Shown in pieces: positions 8,192-16,671 of a stretch of 57,397 bases of DNA. This DNA is from an uncultured Anaeromyxobacter sp. (GTDB lineage: Bacteria > Myxococcota > Myxococcia > Myxococcales > Anaeromyxobacteraceae), in NCBI GenBank assembly GCA_903855945.1, contig CAIOAK010000099.1, positions 1 to 57,397 of the forward strand, given 5' to 3'. Within the stretch, counting starts at the first letter, position 1, and each line of letters opens with the position of its first letter. The notes below the pieces were generated by a model. It worked only from the letters and a program-made list of their open reading frames with translations. It was not told where the DNA came from and did no database searches. Both the position numbers and the translations under genes were made by a program.

Positions 8192-8881
8192 ATGACTCGA
8201 GCCGCCCTCGTCGCCCTGCTCTTCCTCCTCTCCGCTCCGGCCCTCGCACGCGAGCCCCTGCCCCCCGCGGCAGTCGCTGCTGCCCAGGCGGCGGCCCTGC
8301 AGGCGCTGGTGGACGGGAACGCCCGCTTCGTCGAGGGGAAGCAGGCGCCTCGCAACCTCGGAGCCGAGCGGCGTGCCGAGCTCGCGAAGGGGCAGAACCC
8401 GAGGGCCGTCGTCCTCGCCTGCTCCGATTCGCGGGTTCCTCCCGAGCACGTGTTCGACCAGCAGCTCGGGGAGGTGTTCGCGGTCCGCACGGCGGGGAAC
8501 GTGGCCGACGCGGTGGCGCTGGGAAGCATCGAGTACGCCGTGATGCACATGGGAACCCCGCTCATCGTCGTCCTGGGGCACAGCTCCTGCGGCGCCGTGC
8601 AGGCCGCCGTGGAGATCCGGAAGACCCACGCCCATGCCGATGGAAACGTCGGCGAGGTCATGCGGCTCATCCAGCCCGCGGTGGCCCAGGCCGAGAAGAC
8701 CAAGCCTTCCGACCTCGTGAGCGCGGCCGTCGATGCCAACGTGGAGCTCGAGGCGAAGGCCATCCTGAAGCGGAGTCCAGCCATCGCCGAGCTCGTGAAG
8801 GCGGGGAGGGTGAAGATCGTCACCGCCCGCTACGATCTCGTGACCGGGAAGGTGCAGTTCGGAGCGCCGGCCAGCCCCTGA
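8192..8881 (+). CDS. Periplasmic beta-class carbonic anhydrase
   Basis: The 229-residue protein is a beta carbonic anhydrase, which interconverts CO2 and bicarbonate. Zinc ligands and the active-site Asp are visible: C77 and D79 in ACSDSR, then H130 and C133 in GHSSCGA. An N-terminal signal peptide (about 1-19, ending PALA) precedes them. Most bacterial beta enzymes are cytoplasmic, so export to the periplasm is the notable point. The gene follows the DUF815 ATPase and precedes a membrane channel-like gene by 27 nt, so the three may form one transcript. Confidence 0.92.
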   Translation: MTRAALVALLFLLSAPALAREPLPPAAVAAAQAAALQALVDGNARFVEGKQAPRNLGAERRAELAKGQNPRAVVLACSDSRVPPEHVFDQQLGEVFAVRTAGNVADAVALGSIEYAVMHMGTPLIVVLGHSSCGAVQAAVEIRKTHAHADGNVGEVMRLIQPAVAQAEKTKPSDLVSAAVDANVELEAKAILKRSPAIAELVKAGRVKIVTARYDLVTGKVQFGAPASP

Positions 8882-8908
8882 GGATGCGGCTTCCGGTACA
8901 GTTGCTCC

Positions 8909-9451
8909 ATGCCCGCTCCCTTCCTCGAGCCCGCCGTCCAGGCGCCCAGCCTCATCCAGAACGTCGAGCAGGTCCTTCCCATCGATCAGATCTTCCCCAC
9001 CGGGGCGCTCCTCCTCGGCGGGCTGTCGCTCATCGGCGTGGTCCTCTTCCACGGGCTGGTCATGCGCTGGGTGCAGTCCCACATCGTGCGGCAGGAGCCC
9101 GTCCTCCGCCGATCGCCCACCACGCTCCGGATCGATCTCCTGATGGCGTCGGTGATCCTGGCGCTCCTCGGTGCCGCCGTGACCGAGGTCGTCATCTGGA
9201 CCGCTGTGCTCAAGTACGCCCGCCTCCTCCCGAGCTGGGCCGGGGCCGCCTCCTACGCCGCCTCCTGCTACACGACCCTGGGCGATGCCACCGTCCGGCC
9301 CCCCGCCGGATGGGGCATGCTGGGCCCCATCATCGCCATCTCCGGGCTCTTCACCTTCGGCTGGTCGGGCTCGGTGCTCGTGAACGTCGTCGGGAGGACG
9401 AGCCTGGCGCGGGATGCCTGGCACGCCGCCAGGACGCCCCCGGTCGTTTGA
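8909..9451 (+). CDS. Two-TM ion-channel-like membrane protein
   Basis: The 180-residue protein has three hydrophobic stretches (about 32-55, 79-102 and 133-155). Between the last two is a pore-loop-like segment, ASYAASCYTTLGDATVRPP, placed where potassium channels carry TVGYGD. TTLGD keeps Thr, Gly and Asp but not the GYG core, so selectivity for potassium should not be assumed. It resembles members of the two-TM channel superfamily of unknown ion selectivity. Its neighbour is the periplasmic carbonic anhydrase, so a role in bicarbonate or pH homeostasis is conceivable but is inference. Confidence 0.6.
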   Translation: MPAPFLEPAVQAPSLIQNVEQVLPIDQIFPTGALLLGGLSLIGVVLFHGLVMRWVQSHIVRQEPVLRRSPTTLRIDLLMASVILALLGAAVTEVVIWTAVLKYARLLPSWAGAASYAASCYTTLGDATVRPPAGWGMLGPIIAISGLFTFGWSGSVLVNVVGRTSLARDAWHAARTPPVV

Positions 9452-9465
9452 TCATCGGGTCGACC

Positions 9466-10218
9466 ATGGCCGAACCGCGGCGGGTGCTGGAGGTGGAGGG
9501 GCTCGCGAAGCGATTCGGCGAGACCGACGCGGTCGCGGGGGTCGGCTTCCACGTCGATCGGGGGGAGATCGTCGGGCTGCTCGGTCCGAACGGCGCGGGC
9601 AAGACCACCACCATCGACATGGTGCTCGGCGTGCTCGAGCCCACCGCCGGCTCGGTCCGGGTGGACGGGCTCGACCTGCGCACCCACCGCGGTCCGGCGC
9701 TCGCCCGGACGGGGTTCGCGGCGGTCTACGCCCAGCTCCCCGGCAACCTCACCGTCCGGCAGAACCTCGCCATCTTCGCCCTCCTCTACGGCGTGCCCGA
9801 CGCGCTACCGCGCATCGACGAGGTGCTCCGGCAGTTCGATCTCACGCGCTTCGAGCACGCGAAATGCGGGGTCCTCTCCTCCGGCGAGCAGGCCCGTGTG
9901 GCGCTCGCCAAGGCGCTCCTCCACCGGCCACGCCTGCTGCTCCTCGACGAGCCCACCGCCTCGCTCGACCCGGCCGTGGCGCGCGACATCCGCAGCTGGA
10001 TCCGGGACTACGTCGCCGGGACCCAGGCCGGCGTCCTCTGGACCTCCCACAACATGCGGGAGGTGGAGGAGGTCTGCAGCCGGGTGCTCTTCCTCTCGCG
10101 GGGGCGCATCCTCCTCGAGGGGGATCCCCGCGCGCTTCCCGCGATCCACGGCAAGCGCACCCTCGAGGAGCTCTTCATCGCGGTGGCGCGCGAGCCACTC
10201 ACCCTGGAGGCCACGTGA
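9466..10218 (+). CDS. ABC transporter ATP-binding protein (ABC-2 export type)
   Basis: The 250-residue ATPase has Walker A GPNGAGKTTT, signature LSSGEQAR and Walker B LLLLDEPTASLDP, followed by the switch histidine in WTSHNMREVEEV. I chose the ATG at 9466; the frame is open far upstream, but the ABC fold begins at LEVEGLAKRFG. It overlaps the permease start by GTGA, so the two subunits are translationally coupled. Together they form a drug, lipid or polysaccharide exporter of the ABC-2 type with unknown substrate. Confidence 0.93.
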   Translation: MAEPRRVLEVEGLAKRFGETDAVAGVGFHVDRGEIVGLLGPNGAGKTTTIDMVLGVLEPTAGSVRVDGLDLRTHRGPALARTGFAAVYAQLPGNLTVRQNLAIFALLYGVPDALPRIDEVLRQFDLTRFEHAKCGVLSSGEQARVALAKALLHRPRLLLLDEPTASLDPAVARDIRSWIRDYVAGTQAGVLWTSHNMREVEEVCSRVLFLSRGRILLEGDPRALPAIHGKRTLEELFIAVAREPLTLEAT

Positions 10219-11027
10219 GCTCCGGAGCGGCGCGCCGCGTCGGTGCCGTCGTGCTGCGACACGCCTACCTCATGCGGGGAAGCCCGGCGCGCATCGTCCC
10301 GCTCTTCGCGTGGGTGGCCGTGGACATCGTGCTCTGGGGCTTCCTCACCCGCTACCTGAACGGTCTCTCCGCGGCGCGCTTCGATTTCGTCCCGGTGTTC
10401 CTGGGCGCCGTCCTCCTCTGGGACTTCTTCGGCCGGGTGATGCACGGCGTGGCCATGGCCTTCTTCGAGGACGTCTGGTCGAGGAACTTCCTCAACCTGT
10501 TCGCCTCCCCGCTCTCCGTCCCGGAGTACGTCATGGGGCTCGTGGCCTCCAGCGTCGCGACGAGCCTGGTGGGGCTCGCCGGGATGCTCGTGCTCGCCAC
10601 CGCCGCGTTCGGGCTCGACTTCCTCGCCTACGGCGTCGCGCTCGTCCCGTTCCTCCTCGTGCTCTTCGCCTTCGGGATCGCGCTCGGGATCGTCAGCGTG
10701 GCGCTCGTGCTCCGCCTCGGGCCGGCGGCCGAGTGGCTCATCTGGCCCGTGCCCGCGCTGCTCGCGCCCTTCGCCGGGGTCTTCTACCCGCTCGCCACGC
10801 TCCCCGAGTGGATGCGCGCCGTCTCCTGGGCCCTGCCGCCGTCGTACGTGTTCGAGGGCATGCGTTCGGTCGTGGCCGGCCAGGGCGTGCCGGTCGGCGA
10901 CCTGGCGACGGCGCTCGGCCTGTGCGGGGTCTACCTGGTGCTCGCCGCCTGGTTCTTCGTCGGGACCTTCCGCCACGCCAGGCGGGAGGGGCTCATCGCG
11001 CGCTACAGCGCCGAGACCGCGGGTTAG
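10215..11027 (+). CDS. ABC-2 type transporter permease
   Basis: The 270-residue membrane protein has about six hydrophobic segments. It has the ABC-2 pattern, including FAGVFYPLATLPEWMRAVSWALPPSY near residue 185 with the typical Pro-rich loop before the last helices. The GTG start lies inside the GTGA overlap with the ATPase gene, so no spacer exists. It forms the membrane channel of the exporter. Substrate is not predictable from sequence alone. Confidence 0.9.
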   Translation: MSSGAARRVGAVVLRHAYLMRGSPARIVPLFAWVAVDIVLWGFLTRYLNGLSAARFDFVPVFLGAVLLWDFFGRVMHGVAMAFFEDVWSRNFLNLFASPLSVPEYVMGLVASSVATSLVGLAGMLVLATAAFGLDFLAYGVALVPFLLVLFAFGIALGIVSVALVLRLGPAAEWLIWPVPALLAPFAGVFYPLATLPEWMRAVSWALPPSYVFEGMRSVVAGQGVPVGDLATALGLCGVYLVLAAWFFVGTFRHARREGLIARYSAETAG

Positions 11028-11041
11028 GATAAGGTCTTGCC

Positions 11042-11596
11042 GTGAGCTTCCTCCTCCACCTCTGGCTTCCCGTCGTCGCGTCCGCGCTCGTCGTCTTCGC
11101 ACTCACCGCGGCGAGCCACATGGTCCTTCCCTGGCGGCGGGGGGAGTGGGGTCGGATCACCGAGTTCCAGGTCCTTCAGGGGGCGCTGCGGAAGGTCCCG
11201 CCCGGCCAGTACATGTTCCCCGCCGCGCCCGAGCCCGGTCAGCAGATGACGAAGGAATGGCTCGACCGCTGGGCCCGCGGGCCGGCCGGCTGGCTCACCG
11301 TCGCGCCGCCGGGTCCGGTCCGCATGAGGCGCAACATGGCCCTGTCGGTGGCGGCGTACCTGGCCGTATCCTTCCTCATCGCCTACGTCACCTGGGCCGC
11401 GCTCGGGCCGGCCGCGCGCGGGCGCGCCGTCTTCCGCGTCGTCACCACCGTCGCCTTCCTGGCCTACGGCGTCGGCACCGTATTCGAGTCGATCTGGTAC
11501 CACCGCCCCTGGCGGGCGTGGGTCTCCGACGCGATCGACGCGCTCCTCTCCGCCCTCGCTACCGGCGCCCTCTTCGCATGGATGTGGCCGACATGA
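11042..11596 (+). CDS. Hypothetical membrane protein with about four TM segments
   Basis: The 184-residue protein has a GTG start 15 nt after the ABC permease. It has an N-terminal TM (about 6-28), a central cytosolic or periplasmic segment with WLDRWARGPAGWLTV, and three further hydrophobic stretches to the C-terminus. I do not recognise a named family. Its stop overlaps the ATG of the glutathione transferase gene (ATGA), so it belongs to the same operon. Confidence 0.7.
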   Translation: MSFLLHLWLPVVASALVVFALTAASHMVLPWRRGEWGRITEFQVLQGALRKVPPGQYMFPAAPEPGQQMTKEWLDRWARGPAGWLTVAPPGPVRMRRNMALSVAAYLAVSFLIAYVTWAALGPAARGRAVFRVVTTVAFLAYGVGTVFESIWYHRPWRAWVSDAIDALLSALATGALFAWMWPT

Positions 11597-12198
11597 GACT
11601 CCTCGGAACGAACACCAGCCCGTACACCCGAAAGGTCCGGCTGGTCCTGCTGGAGAAGAGCATCCCCTGCACCTACGTCGTCGATCCTCCCCGGGAGCCG
11701 GGCAGCGAGGTGCCACGGACCAATCCGCTCGGGCGCATCCCCGCGCTGGTCCTCGACGACGGCACGGTCGTCTACGACTCGCCCGTCATCTGCGAGTACC
11801 TCGACGCCCGGTACGACACCGCGGTCCTCATCCCCCGCTCCGATCCCGAGACGCGCATGCGGGTCCGGAGGTGGGAGGCGCTGGCGGACGGCATCATGGA
11901 TTCGGCCGTCGTGATCCGGGTCGAATCGATGCGCCCGGCCGAGAAGCAGGACGCCACGACGCTCTCCGTGCACGGCGCCGCCATCACGCGAGCGCTGGCG
12001 TTCGCCGCGCGGGAGCTGTCCGGAAGGGCGTGGTGCGAGGGCAGCGCGCTCACGCTGGCCGACCTGGCGCTCGTGTCGGCGCTCCTCTACCTCGACCTGC
12101 GCCAGCCGGAGCGGGACTGGCGCGGCACCCATCCGGAGCTTCGCGCCTGGGCCGCCACGATGTGCGAGCGCCCCAGCGTGCGGGCGACGCTCCCGTAG
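11593..12198 (+). CDS. Glutathione S-transferase family protein
   Basis: The 201-residue protein has the thioredoxin-like GST N-terminal domain: TNTSPYTRKVRLVLLEK at the start and LGRIPALVLDDGTVVYDSPVICEYLD containing the cis-Pro and the Ser glutathione-binding segment. The C-terminal all-helical domain has LTLADLALVSALLYLD, the usual N-capping box. It would conjugate glutathione or a related thiol to electrophiles, or act as a thiol reductase. The ATG overlaps the preceding stop. Convergent with the desaturase gene, 4 nt apart. Confidence 0.9.
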   Translation: MRLLGTNTSPYTRKVRLVLLEKSIPCTYVVDPPREPGSEVPRTNPLGRIPALVLDDGTVVYDSPVICEYLDARYDTAVLIPRSDPETRMRVRRWEALADGIMDSAVVIRVESMRPAEKQDATTLSVHGAAITRALAFAARELSGRAWCEGSALTLADLALVSALLYLDLRQPERDWRGTHPELRAWAATMCERPSVRATLP

Positions 12199-12202
12199 CC
12201 GG

Positions 12203-13219
12203 CTAGGAAGCGACGACCGGCCGCACGCGGGATCGCAGGTGAGCCACGACCTCCGCATGGGTTCGTTCCGGGGCGCCCGGGAGCCGGACGAAGGCCCGGG
12301 CGAGACGGTCCCAGTTGCCGGTCATGAGCAGGAACCAGACCTCGAAGAAGTCCACGCCCGAGAGGACGATGGCGTCGTGCCGGCCGTACTCCGCGAGGTT
12401 GCGCTCGAACTCGACCGGGTGCTCGGTCCAGTGGCAGCGCGGCGCGGCGTGGTGCAGCGCGTGGTAGCCGTCGTTGAAGCAGCGCCGGTTGTACCGGGTC
12501 CCCACGCAGGTCAGGCTCCCGCCCATCGGATGCCCGGGTTCGTCCGGACGGATGAAGGCGTGCTGGGCCCAGTTCCCGGCCATCATCATGAACCGCATGA
12601 CGAGGAGGGGGAACAGGAAGACCACGAAGGTGGCCCGCGGATTCACCCACAGTAAAATCGCCGCGGAGATCCAGTAGAGCCCCTCTCCGAGGACCACGCG
12701 GCGGCGGAGGCGATCCTTGCCCTTCCGGGAAAGATACCCGAGGAGATCGGGGACGCCGAGCGTCATGAAGCGCGCCCAGTAGCGAAGCCAGTGGCCGATC
12801 CGATCCCGCTGGAACCGCTCGGTGGACGAGAGATCCTCCGGACGGTTCCCCTCCACGTGGTGCATCCCCATGTGATGGGCGAAGTAGGTCTCCGGGGTCT
12901 GTCCCATGAACGGGCAGAGCACCCAGGGGATGATCTCGTTGAGCAGGGGGTGGCCGCTCCGGAAGAGCTGCCGGTGGGAGGTGCAGTGGAGCATCAGCGT
13001 GAAGCGGTCGATCACGCCCGCGAAGAGGACCACGAGGTACACCGGCGCCAGCCACCAGAAGAGCGGGCCGGCGAAGAAGAGCCCCACGCCCGCCAGCGCC
13101 ACGAGGCCGCACTGGATCATGAGCGCGACGAAGGTGACGTCGCGGGGGTCCTGGAGGAGACCCGCCGACCAGCGGGCGTACCAGGGCGACGGCGCCGTTC
13201 GCGGATCCGGTGCTGCCAT
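12203..13219 (-). CDS. Membrane fatty acid desaturase
   Basis: The 338-residue protein carries three histidine boxes of the membrane di-iron desaturase superfamily: HCTSH (HxxxH), HHMGMHH (HxxxHH) and HALHH (HxxHH). Hydrophobic stretches between boxes cross the membrane twice each. It should introduce a double bond or hydroxyl into an acyl or related lipid chain, with regiochemistry unknown. It is the last gene of a minus-strand operon, starting 7 nt after a 68-residue ORF. A cold-shock gene lies just upstream of that operon, which would suit a membrane-fluidity role, though this is contextual only. Confidence 0.9.
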   Translation of the reverse strand: MAAPDPRTAPSPWYARWSAGLLQDPRDVTFVALMIQCGLVALAGVGLFFAGPLFWWLAPVYLVVLFAGVIDRFTLMLHCTSHRQLFRSGHPLLNEIIPWVLCPFMGQTPETYFAHHMGMHHVEGNRPEDLSSTERFQRDRIGHWLRYWARFMTLGVPDLLGYLSRKGKDRLRRRVVLGEGLYWISAAILLWVNPRATFVVFLFPLLVMRFMMMAGNWAQHAFIRPDEPGHPMGGSLTCVGTRYNRRCFNDGYHALHHAAPRCHWTEHPVEFERNLAEYGRHDAIVLSGVDFFEVWFLLMTGNWDRLARAFVRLPGAPERTHAEVVAHLRSRVRPVVAS

Positions 13220-13226
13220 GCCGGTT

Positions 13227-13433
13227 TCAGGCGATCTTGCGGGCGAGAAGCTCGGCGTCCTCGAGCAGGGAGCGGAGCTCCGGAGTGGGGGGCCGCGTGC
13301 GGTCCCCGCGCCGGGTGAGGCGTCGCGCCTTGCTGACCGCCTGCGCGAAGTTGGCGTCCGAGAGCCCGCCCTCGAGGAGGATGACGTCCAGGCGGCGGAG
13401 GCGTTCCTTGAGTTCCTTGAACTCGTCGTTCAT
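13227..13433 (-). CDS. Small hypothetical protein, 68 aa
   Basis: The short helical, charged protein begins MNDEFKELKERLRRLD and ends LLARKIA. Its ATG overlaps the stop of the upstream gene (ATGA) and its stop is 7 nt before the desaturase, so its position in the operon supports that it is translated. The composition (heptad-like Leu, Glu, Arg) suggests a helical hairpin. I recognise no family. Confidence 0.6.
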   Translation of the reverse strand: MNDEFKELKERLRRLDVILLEGGLSDANFAQAVSKARRLTRRGDRTRPPTPELRSLLEDAELLARKIA

Positions 13434-14422
13434 CGGGTCCTCCGGGGCGCGGCGCGCGCGCCCTTCGGTGTCGAGGGGGAAGGGGCAGCCGCGGCGCGCT
13501 TCGCCGCGGTGGCCGGTCGCTGGGAGCCGGTGGCGTGCAGGAAGACCTCCACGTCCACGTTGTCGGTGGCGCCACCCGGCGCGAGCTTCTCCAGGAGGCG
13601 CGCGGAGAGATCGCGCAGGCGGCCGTAGGTGCTCCAGTTCGGGACCGGCTGGAAGCGGAGGTCGGAGCCGAGGCGGCTCGCGCCGGCGCAGGCCGAACGG
13701 GGGAGCAGGAGGGCGTGCCGGGAGGGCAGCGCCACGAAGGGGAAGAAGGTGACCATCGGCCAGGCGGCCTCGGGTGGCACACCCAGGGTGTGGGCTGCCG
13801 TGGCCAGCTTGTCGAAGCGCGCCCGTGCGGGGGAGGGAACGGAGAGGAATCCGACCAGGGCCTCGATGTACTGGCGGGACTCGTCGCCGGCTGCGAGGGC
13901 CTCCGCGAGGACCTCGAGCTCGAGCATCCCGGGAATGGTGGCCGCGTGTCCGGCGATGCGAAGAAGGCGCCGCGAGATCTCCGGATACTGACCGTCCTCG
14001 AGGAGCTTCGCCGCCTGGCCGTCGCCCATCGCGCTGGTCCATGCGGCGGAAGCCGCGCGCCAGCGCCCTCGCCGGTCGAGGCGGATGGCGGCCTTCTTGG
14101 AGGCCGTCGGGGGCTCCGTGGTGGCGGGATGGTCCGCCAGGTATGCAGCTACAGCCTCGTCCTGACTCACGAAATTCGCCGCCAGCGCGTACCGGCCCGA
14201 CGTGGTGTCCAGGGCGAAGGCGCTCAGCCCCTCGAGCCACGGATCGGGCTCGGGATCGTCCATCGACAGGAATACGCCCGCCGAGGGCCAGCGAAGCTTG
14301 GCCGCGTACCGGGTGTCGCTCGTGGGGAAGAAGACGTGCAGGGCCGTCGCCTCGACGGCCACGACCCTCCCCGTACCCAACGTCCGATGGGTCACCAATG
14401 ACCCAGCTGCCAGCTTCTTCAT
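13430..14422 (-). CDS. Hypothetical protein with small beta-barrel (CarD/KOW-like) N-terminus
   Basis: The 330-residue protein starts MKKLAAGSLVTHRTLGTGRV, continuing VVAVEATALHVFF. This glycine-rich pattern resembles the N-terminal beta barrel of CarD-like or DUF3553-type proteins that bind RNA polymerase or nucleic acid. The rest is Ala-rich helical sequence without a known motif, ending in a basic tail (GARAAPRRTR). The resemblance is limited to about 40 residues, so function stays open. It is the first gene of the three-gene operon ending with the desaturase; a purine-rich GGGGAGG precedes its ATG. Confidence 0.6.
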   Translation of the reverse strand: MKKLAAGSLVTHRTLGTGRVVAVEATALHVFFPTSDTRYAAKLRWPSAGVFLSMDDPEPDPWLEGLSAFALDTTSGRYALAANFVSQDEAVAAYLADHPATTEPPTASKKAAIRLDRRGRWRAASAAWTSAMGDGQAAKLLEDGQYPEISRRLLRIAGHAATIPGMLELEVLAEALAAGDESRQYIEALVGFLSVPSPARARFDKLATAAHTLGVPPEAAWPMVTFFPFVALPSRHALLLPRSACAGASRLGSDLRFQPVPNWSTYGRLRDLSARLLEKLAPGGATDNVDVEVFLHATGSQRPATAAKRAAAAPSPSTPKGARAAPRRTR

Positions 14423-14568
14423 GATCGCCTCCCCTTTTCGGTGGGCGACCGTTCGAAGGGAACGGAAGTCGTCGCGAAGAGGCCTCCGTTGTACCGCGGA
14501 TCGACCCCGCGAGATAGGCCCCGGCCGGCCAGCCCACCGGGAGCGCGAGTTCCGGCGCAAGGTGCACG

Positions 14569-14597
14569 AAAGCCCGGCCCCGAGGGGACCGGGCCTT
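14569..14597 (-). terminator. Intrinsic terminator of the cold-shock gene
   Basis: Read on the minus strand, AAGGCCCGGTCCCC and GGGGCCGGGCTTT form a stem with a 2-nt loop, starting about 20 nt after the csp stop codon. The 3' side ends in TTT. The strong GC stem and position make it the natural end of the csp transcript. Confidence 0.75.
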
Positions 14598-14616
14598 CGT
14601 TCACCGTCCGGAAATG

Positions 14617-14820
14617 TCAGATGGCGCGGACGTTGGCGGCCTGGAGCCCCTTCGGGCCCTTGGTCACGTCGAACTGAACCTTCTGCCCCTCCGCGAGCGT
14701 GCGGAAGCCCTCGGCGGCAATCGCCGTGTGGTGGCAGAACACGTCCTCCCCGCCACCGTCCTGCGTGATGAATCCGAAGCCCTTCGAGTCGTTGAACCAC
14801 TTCACGGTGCCGGTTGCCAT
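14617..14820 (-). CDS. Cold-shock domain protein, CspA family
   Basis: The 67-residue single cold-shock domain has both RNA-binding motifs, KGFGFITQ (RNP1) and DVFCHHTAI (RNP2, with Cys-His-His in place of the usual VHFSA). The start [13 protein letters not shown] is typical. It binds single-stranded RNA or DNA and acts as an RNA chaperone. It is monocistronic: a 138-nt leader/intergenic region lies upstream and a terminator downstream. Confidence 0.95.
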   Translation of the reverse strand: MATGTVKWFNDSKGFGFITQDGGGEDVFCHHTAIAAEGFRTLAEGQKVQFDVTKGPKGLQAANVRAI

Positions 14821-14958
14821 CTCTTACAATCTCGTTTCTTCTCAGTTCGTGGACGGCCGTAATGCCGTCAACTGCGCTCGCGAGAGGAGCGACCGCTACT
14901 TCATAAGGGAAAGTGACGGGAAGCGCTAGTCACCCCCCCGGGGCGCATCGTGGACCGA
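14821..14958 (-). promoter_or_regulatory. Upstream region and probable leader of the cold-shock gene
   Basis: This 138-nt region is less GC-rich than its surroundings. On the minus strand it contains TTGACG at 14866-14871 (a possible -35 without a convincing -10) and AGAAGAAACGAG close to the ATG. Cold-shock genes often have long structured leaders, and whether this one is thermoregulated cannot be told. Confidence 0.35.
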
Positions 14959-16599
14959 TCAGGCCCGCTTCCCGAGCGCGCGGGTGAGCCGGGTGAGCGC
15001 CTCGCTGGCGCGTGCGCGCGGCACCTTCGCCCGGATCAGGAAGAGTTCGTCCACCGAAACCGCCTCGGCGAGGGCGGCCTGGAGCTCGTCCTCGGTCGTG
15101 CAGAGCCGGCCGCGGCCGGTCCCGAAGGCGCGGGGCAGCTCCTCCGAGCGGAGGGCGGGGACGTCGTTGAACGGGCCGTCCCGCATGGGGCGCTGCGTTC
15201 CATATCCCTCGTTGTCGAGCACCAGCACGATGGGATGGACTCCGTGGAACGCGGCGGTCATCGCCTCGAGGCCGGTCATGAGGAAGGCGCCGTCGCCCAC
15301 CAGGACCACGGGGCGGTGCCCGGGGTCGGCCTTCCCGGCGCCGAGCGCGGCCGGGACGGCGTACCCCAGGGTCGCGTAGTAGGCGCTCGCGAGGCACCAG
15401 GACGGTGCGGGCAGGTTCACCGAGGCGAAGAGGCACTCGCCCGGTTCGACGATGAGCCCGTGCCGCTCGTCGATGGCAGCGGCCACGCACGCCATGACGC
15501 CCTCGACGGAGAGGGCCACCCCGCGGCGCGCCACGAATCCCGGGAGCGGTTCGGGCGTGGCGTGGTCCACCTCGACCCCCGCCTTCCCGGCTGCCTCCGC
15601 GAGCGCCGGCAGGAAGGCCCAGAGCGGCACGTTCCGGTAGGTTCGCGGTCCGACGGCCACGTCGGTGTCGGTGCACTCCACGACCCGATCCCGGTCGATG
15701 ACCGCCGTGAAGGCGCCGGTGGAGAGGTCGGAGACCAGGGCGCCGAACCCGAGGAGGAGGTCGGCCCCCTCGACCCGCGTGACGACCGGTTCCCGGCTCA
15801 CCGCGCCCATGTAGACGCCCAGCGAGAGCGGATGCCGCTCCGGAAAGAGCCCCTTCGAGAGGAAGCCCCCGGTGACGGGGATGCCGCAGCCCAGGGCGAG
15901 CCGCCGGAGGGGCTCCGCCAGGCGCCTCCGCCAGGCCAGCACGCCGGCCACGATGACGGCGCTCCTCGCGGAGAGGAGCCGCGCCATCACGTCGGCCACG
16001 GCGGCCGCGAGCCGGGGTTCGTCGAGCGGGGGCAGCTCCCGAGGAAGCGGACCCTCCACGGCGCGGATCTCCGCCGCCGCGATGTCGCGCGGGACCTCGA
16101 TGTACCCGGGGCGCTGGGCCGCGAACATCGCCCCGAGGACCCGGTCGATCTCCGCGGCGGCCGTGAGCGGATCGGAGAGCACGGCCTGCGCGACGGTGAG
16201 ATCGCGGAACACGTCGAGCTGGGTGCCGAAGCTCTTCACCTTGTGGTGGAGCATCGGGTCGCCCCGCCGCTCCGCCATGCCCGCGGCTCCGCTCACGACG
16301 AGCAGCGGCACCTGCTCGGCCCAGGCTCCGGCGGTGGCGTTCGCCACCTTGAGGCCGCCCACGCCGTAGGTGACGGCCACGACGCCGAATCCGCGCAGCC
16401 TCGCGTAGGCGTCGGCCGCGAAGGCCGCGCCCTGCTCGTCGGCGGTGACGAGGATCGGGAAGCCCGCGTCGGTGAGCTGGCCGAAGAGGCGAAGCGCGAA
16501 GTCGCCGACGATGCCGAAGCCCTGGTCGACGCCCAGTTCGCGGAGTCGCCGGACCAGGTGCTCCGCTATGGTGGTGGTAGCCTCGGGGGAGTCGGGCAT
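14959..16599 (-). CDS. Thiamine diphosphate-dependent 2-oxoacid decarboxylase (indolepyruvate/pyruvate decarboxylase family)
   Basis: The 546-residue enzyme has the three domains of the pyruvate/indolepyruvate decarboxylase family. The cofactor-activating Glu is in TADEQGAAFAADAYAR. The His pair typical of non-oxidative decarboxylases is in MLHHKV. The ThDP/Mg motif is GDGAFLMTG... ending in DNEGYGTQ. These distinguish it from acetolactate synthase and oxidases. It should decarboxylate a 2-oxo acid (indolepyruvate, phenylpyruvate or branched-chain) to the aldehyde, in the cytoplasm. The exact substrate cannot be assigned. It is divergent from a phosphatase lipoprotein gene across 72 nt. Confidence 0.9.
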   Translation of the reverse strand: MPDSPEATTTIAEHLVRRLRELGVDQGFGIVGDFALRLFGQLTDAGFPILVTADEQGAAFAADAYARLRGFGVVAVTYGVGGLKVANATAGAWAEQVPLLVVSGAAGMAERRGDPMLHHKVKSFGTQLDVFRDLTVAQAVLSDPLTAAAEIDRVLGAMFAAQRPGYIEVPRDIAAAEIRAVEGPLPRELPPLDEPRLAAAVADVMARLLSARSAVIVAGVLAWRRRLAEPLRRLALGCGIPVTGGFLSKGLFPERHPLSLGVYMGAVSREPVVTRVEGADLLLGFGALVSDLSTGAFTAVIDRDRVVECTDTDVAVGPRTYRNVPLWAFLPALAEAAGKAGVEVDHATPEPLPGFVARRGVALSVEGVMACVAAAIDERHGLIVEPGECLFASVNLPAPSWCLASAYYATLGYAVPAALGAGKADPGHRPVVLVGDGAFLMTGLEAMTAAFHGVHPIVLVLDNEGYGTQRPMRDGPFNDVPALRSEELPRAFGTGRGRLCTTEDELQAALAEAVSVDELFLIRAKVPRARASEALTRLTRALGKRA

Positions 16600-16671
16600 G
16601 GTGCTCTACTCCCACTGGGCCGGGCCGGGCTTCAACGGCTCTCTTGGGGTGTGACCGAGGAGGCTCGCTAC

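Noticed and set aside
8909-9451. True potassium channel
   Set aside because: The pore loop has TTLGD rather than TVGYGD, so potassium selectivity cannot be claimed.
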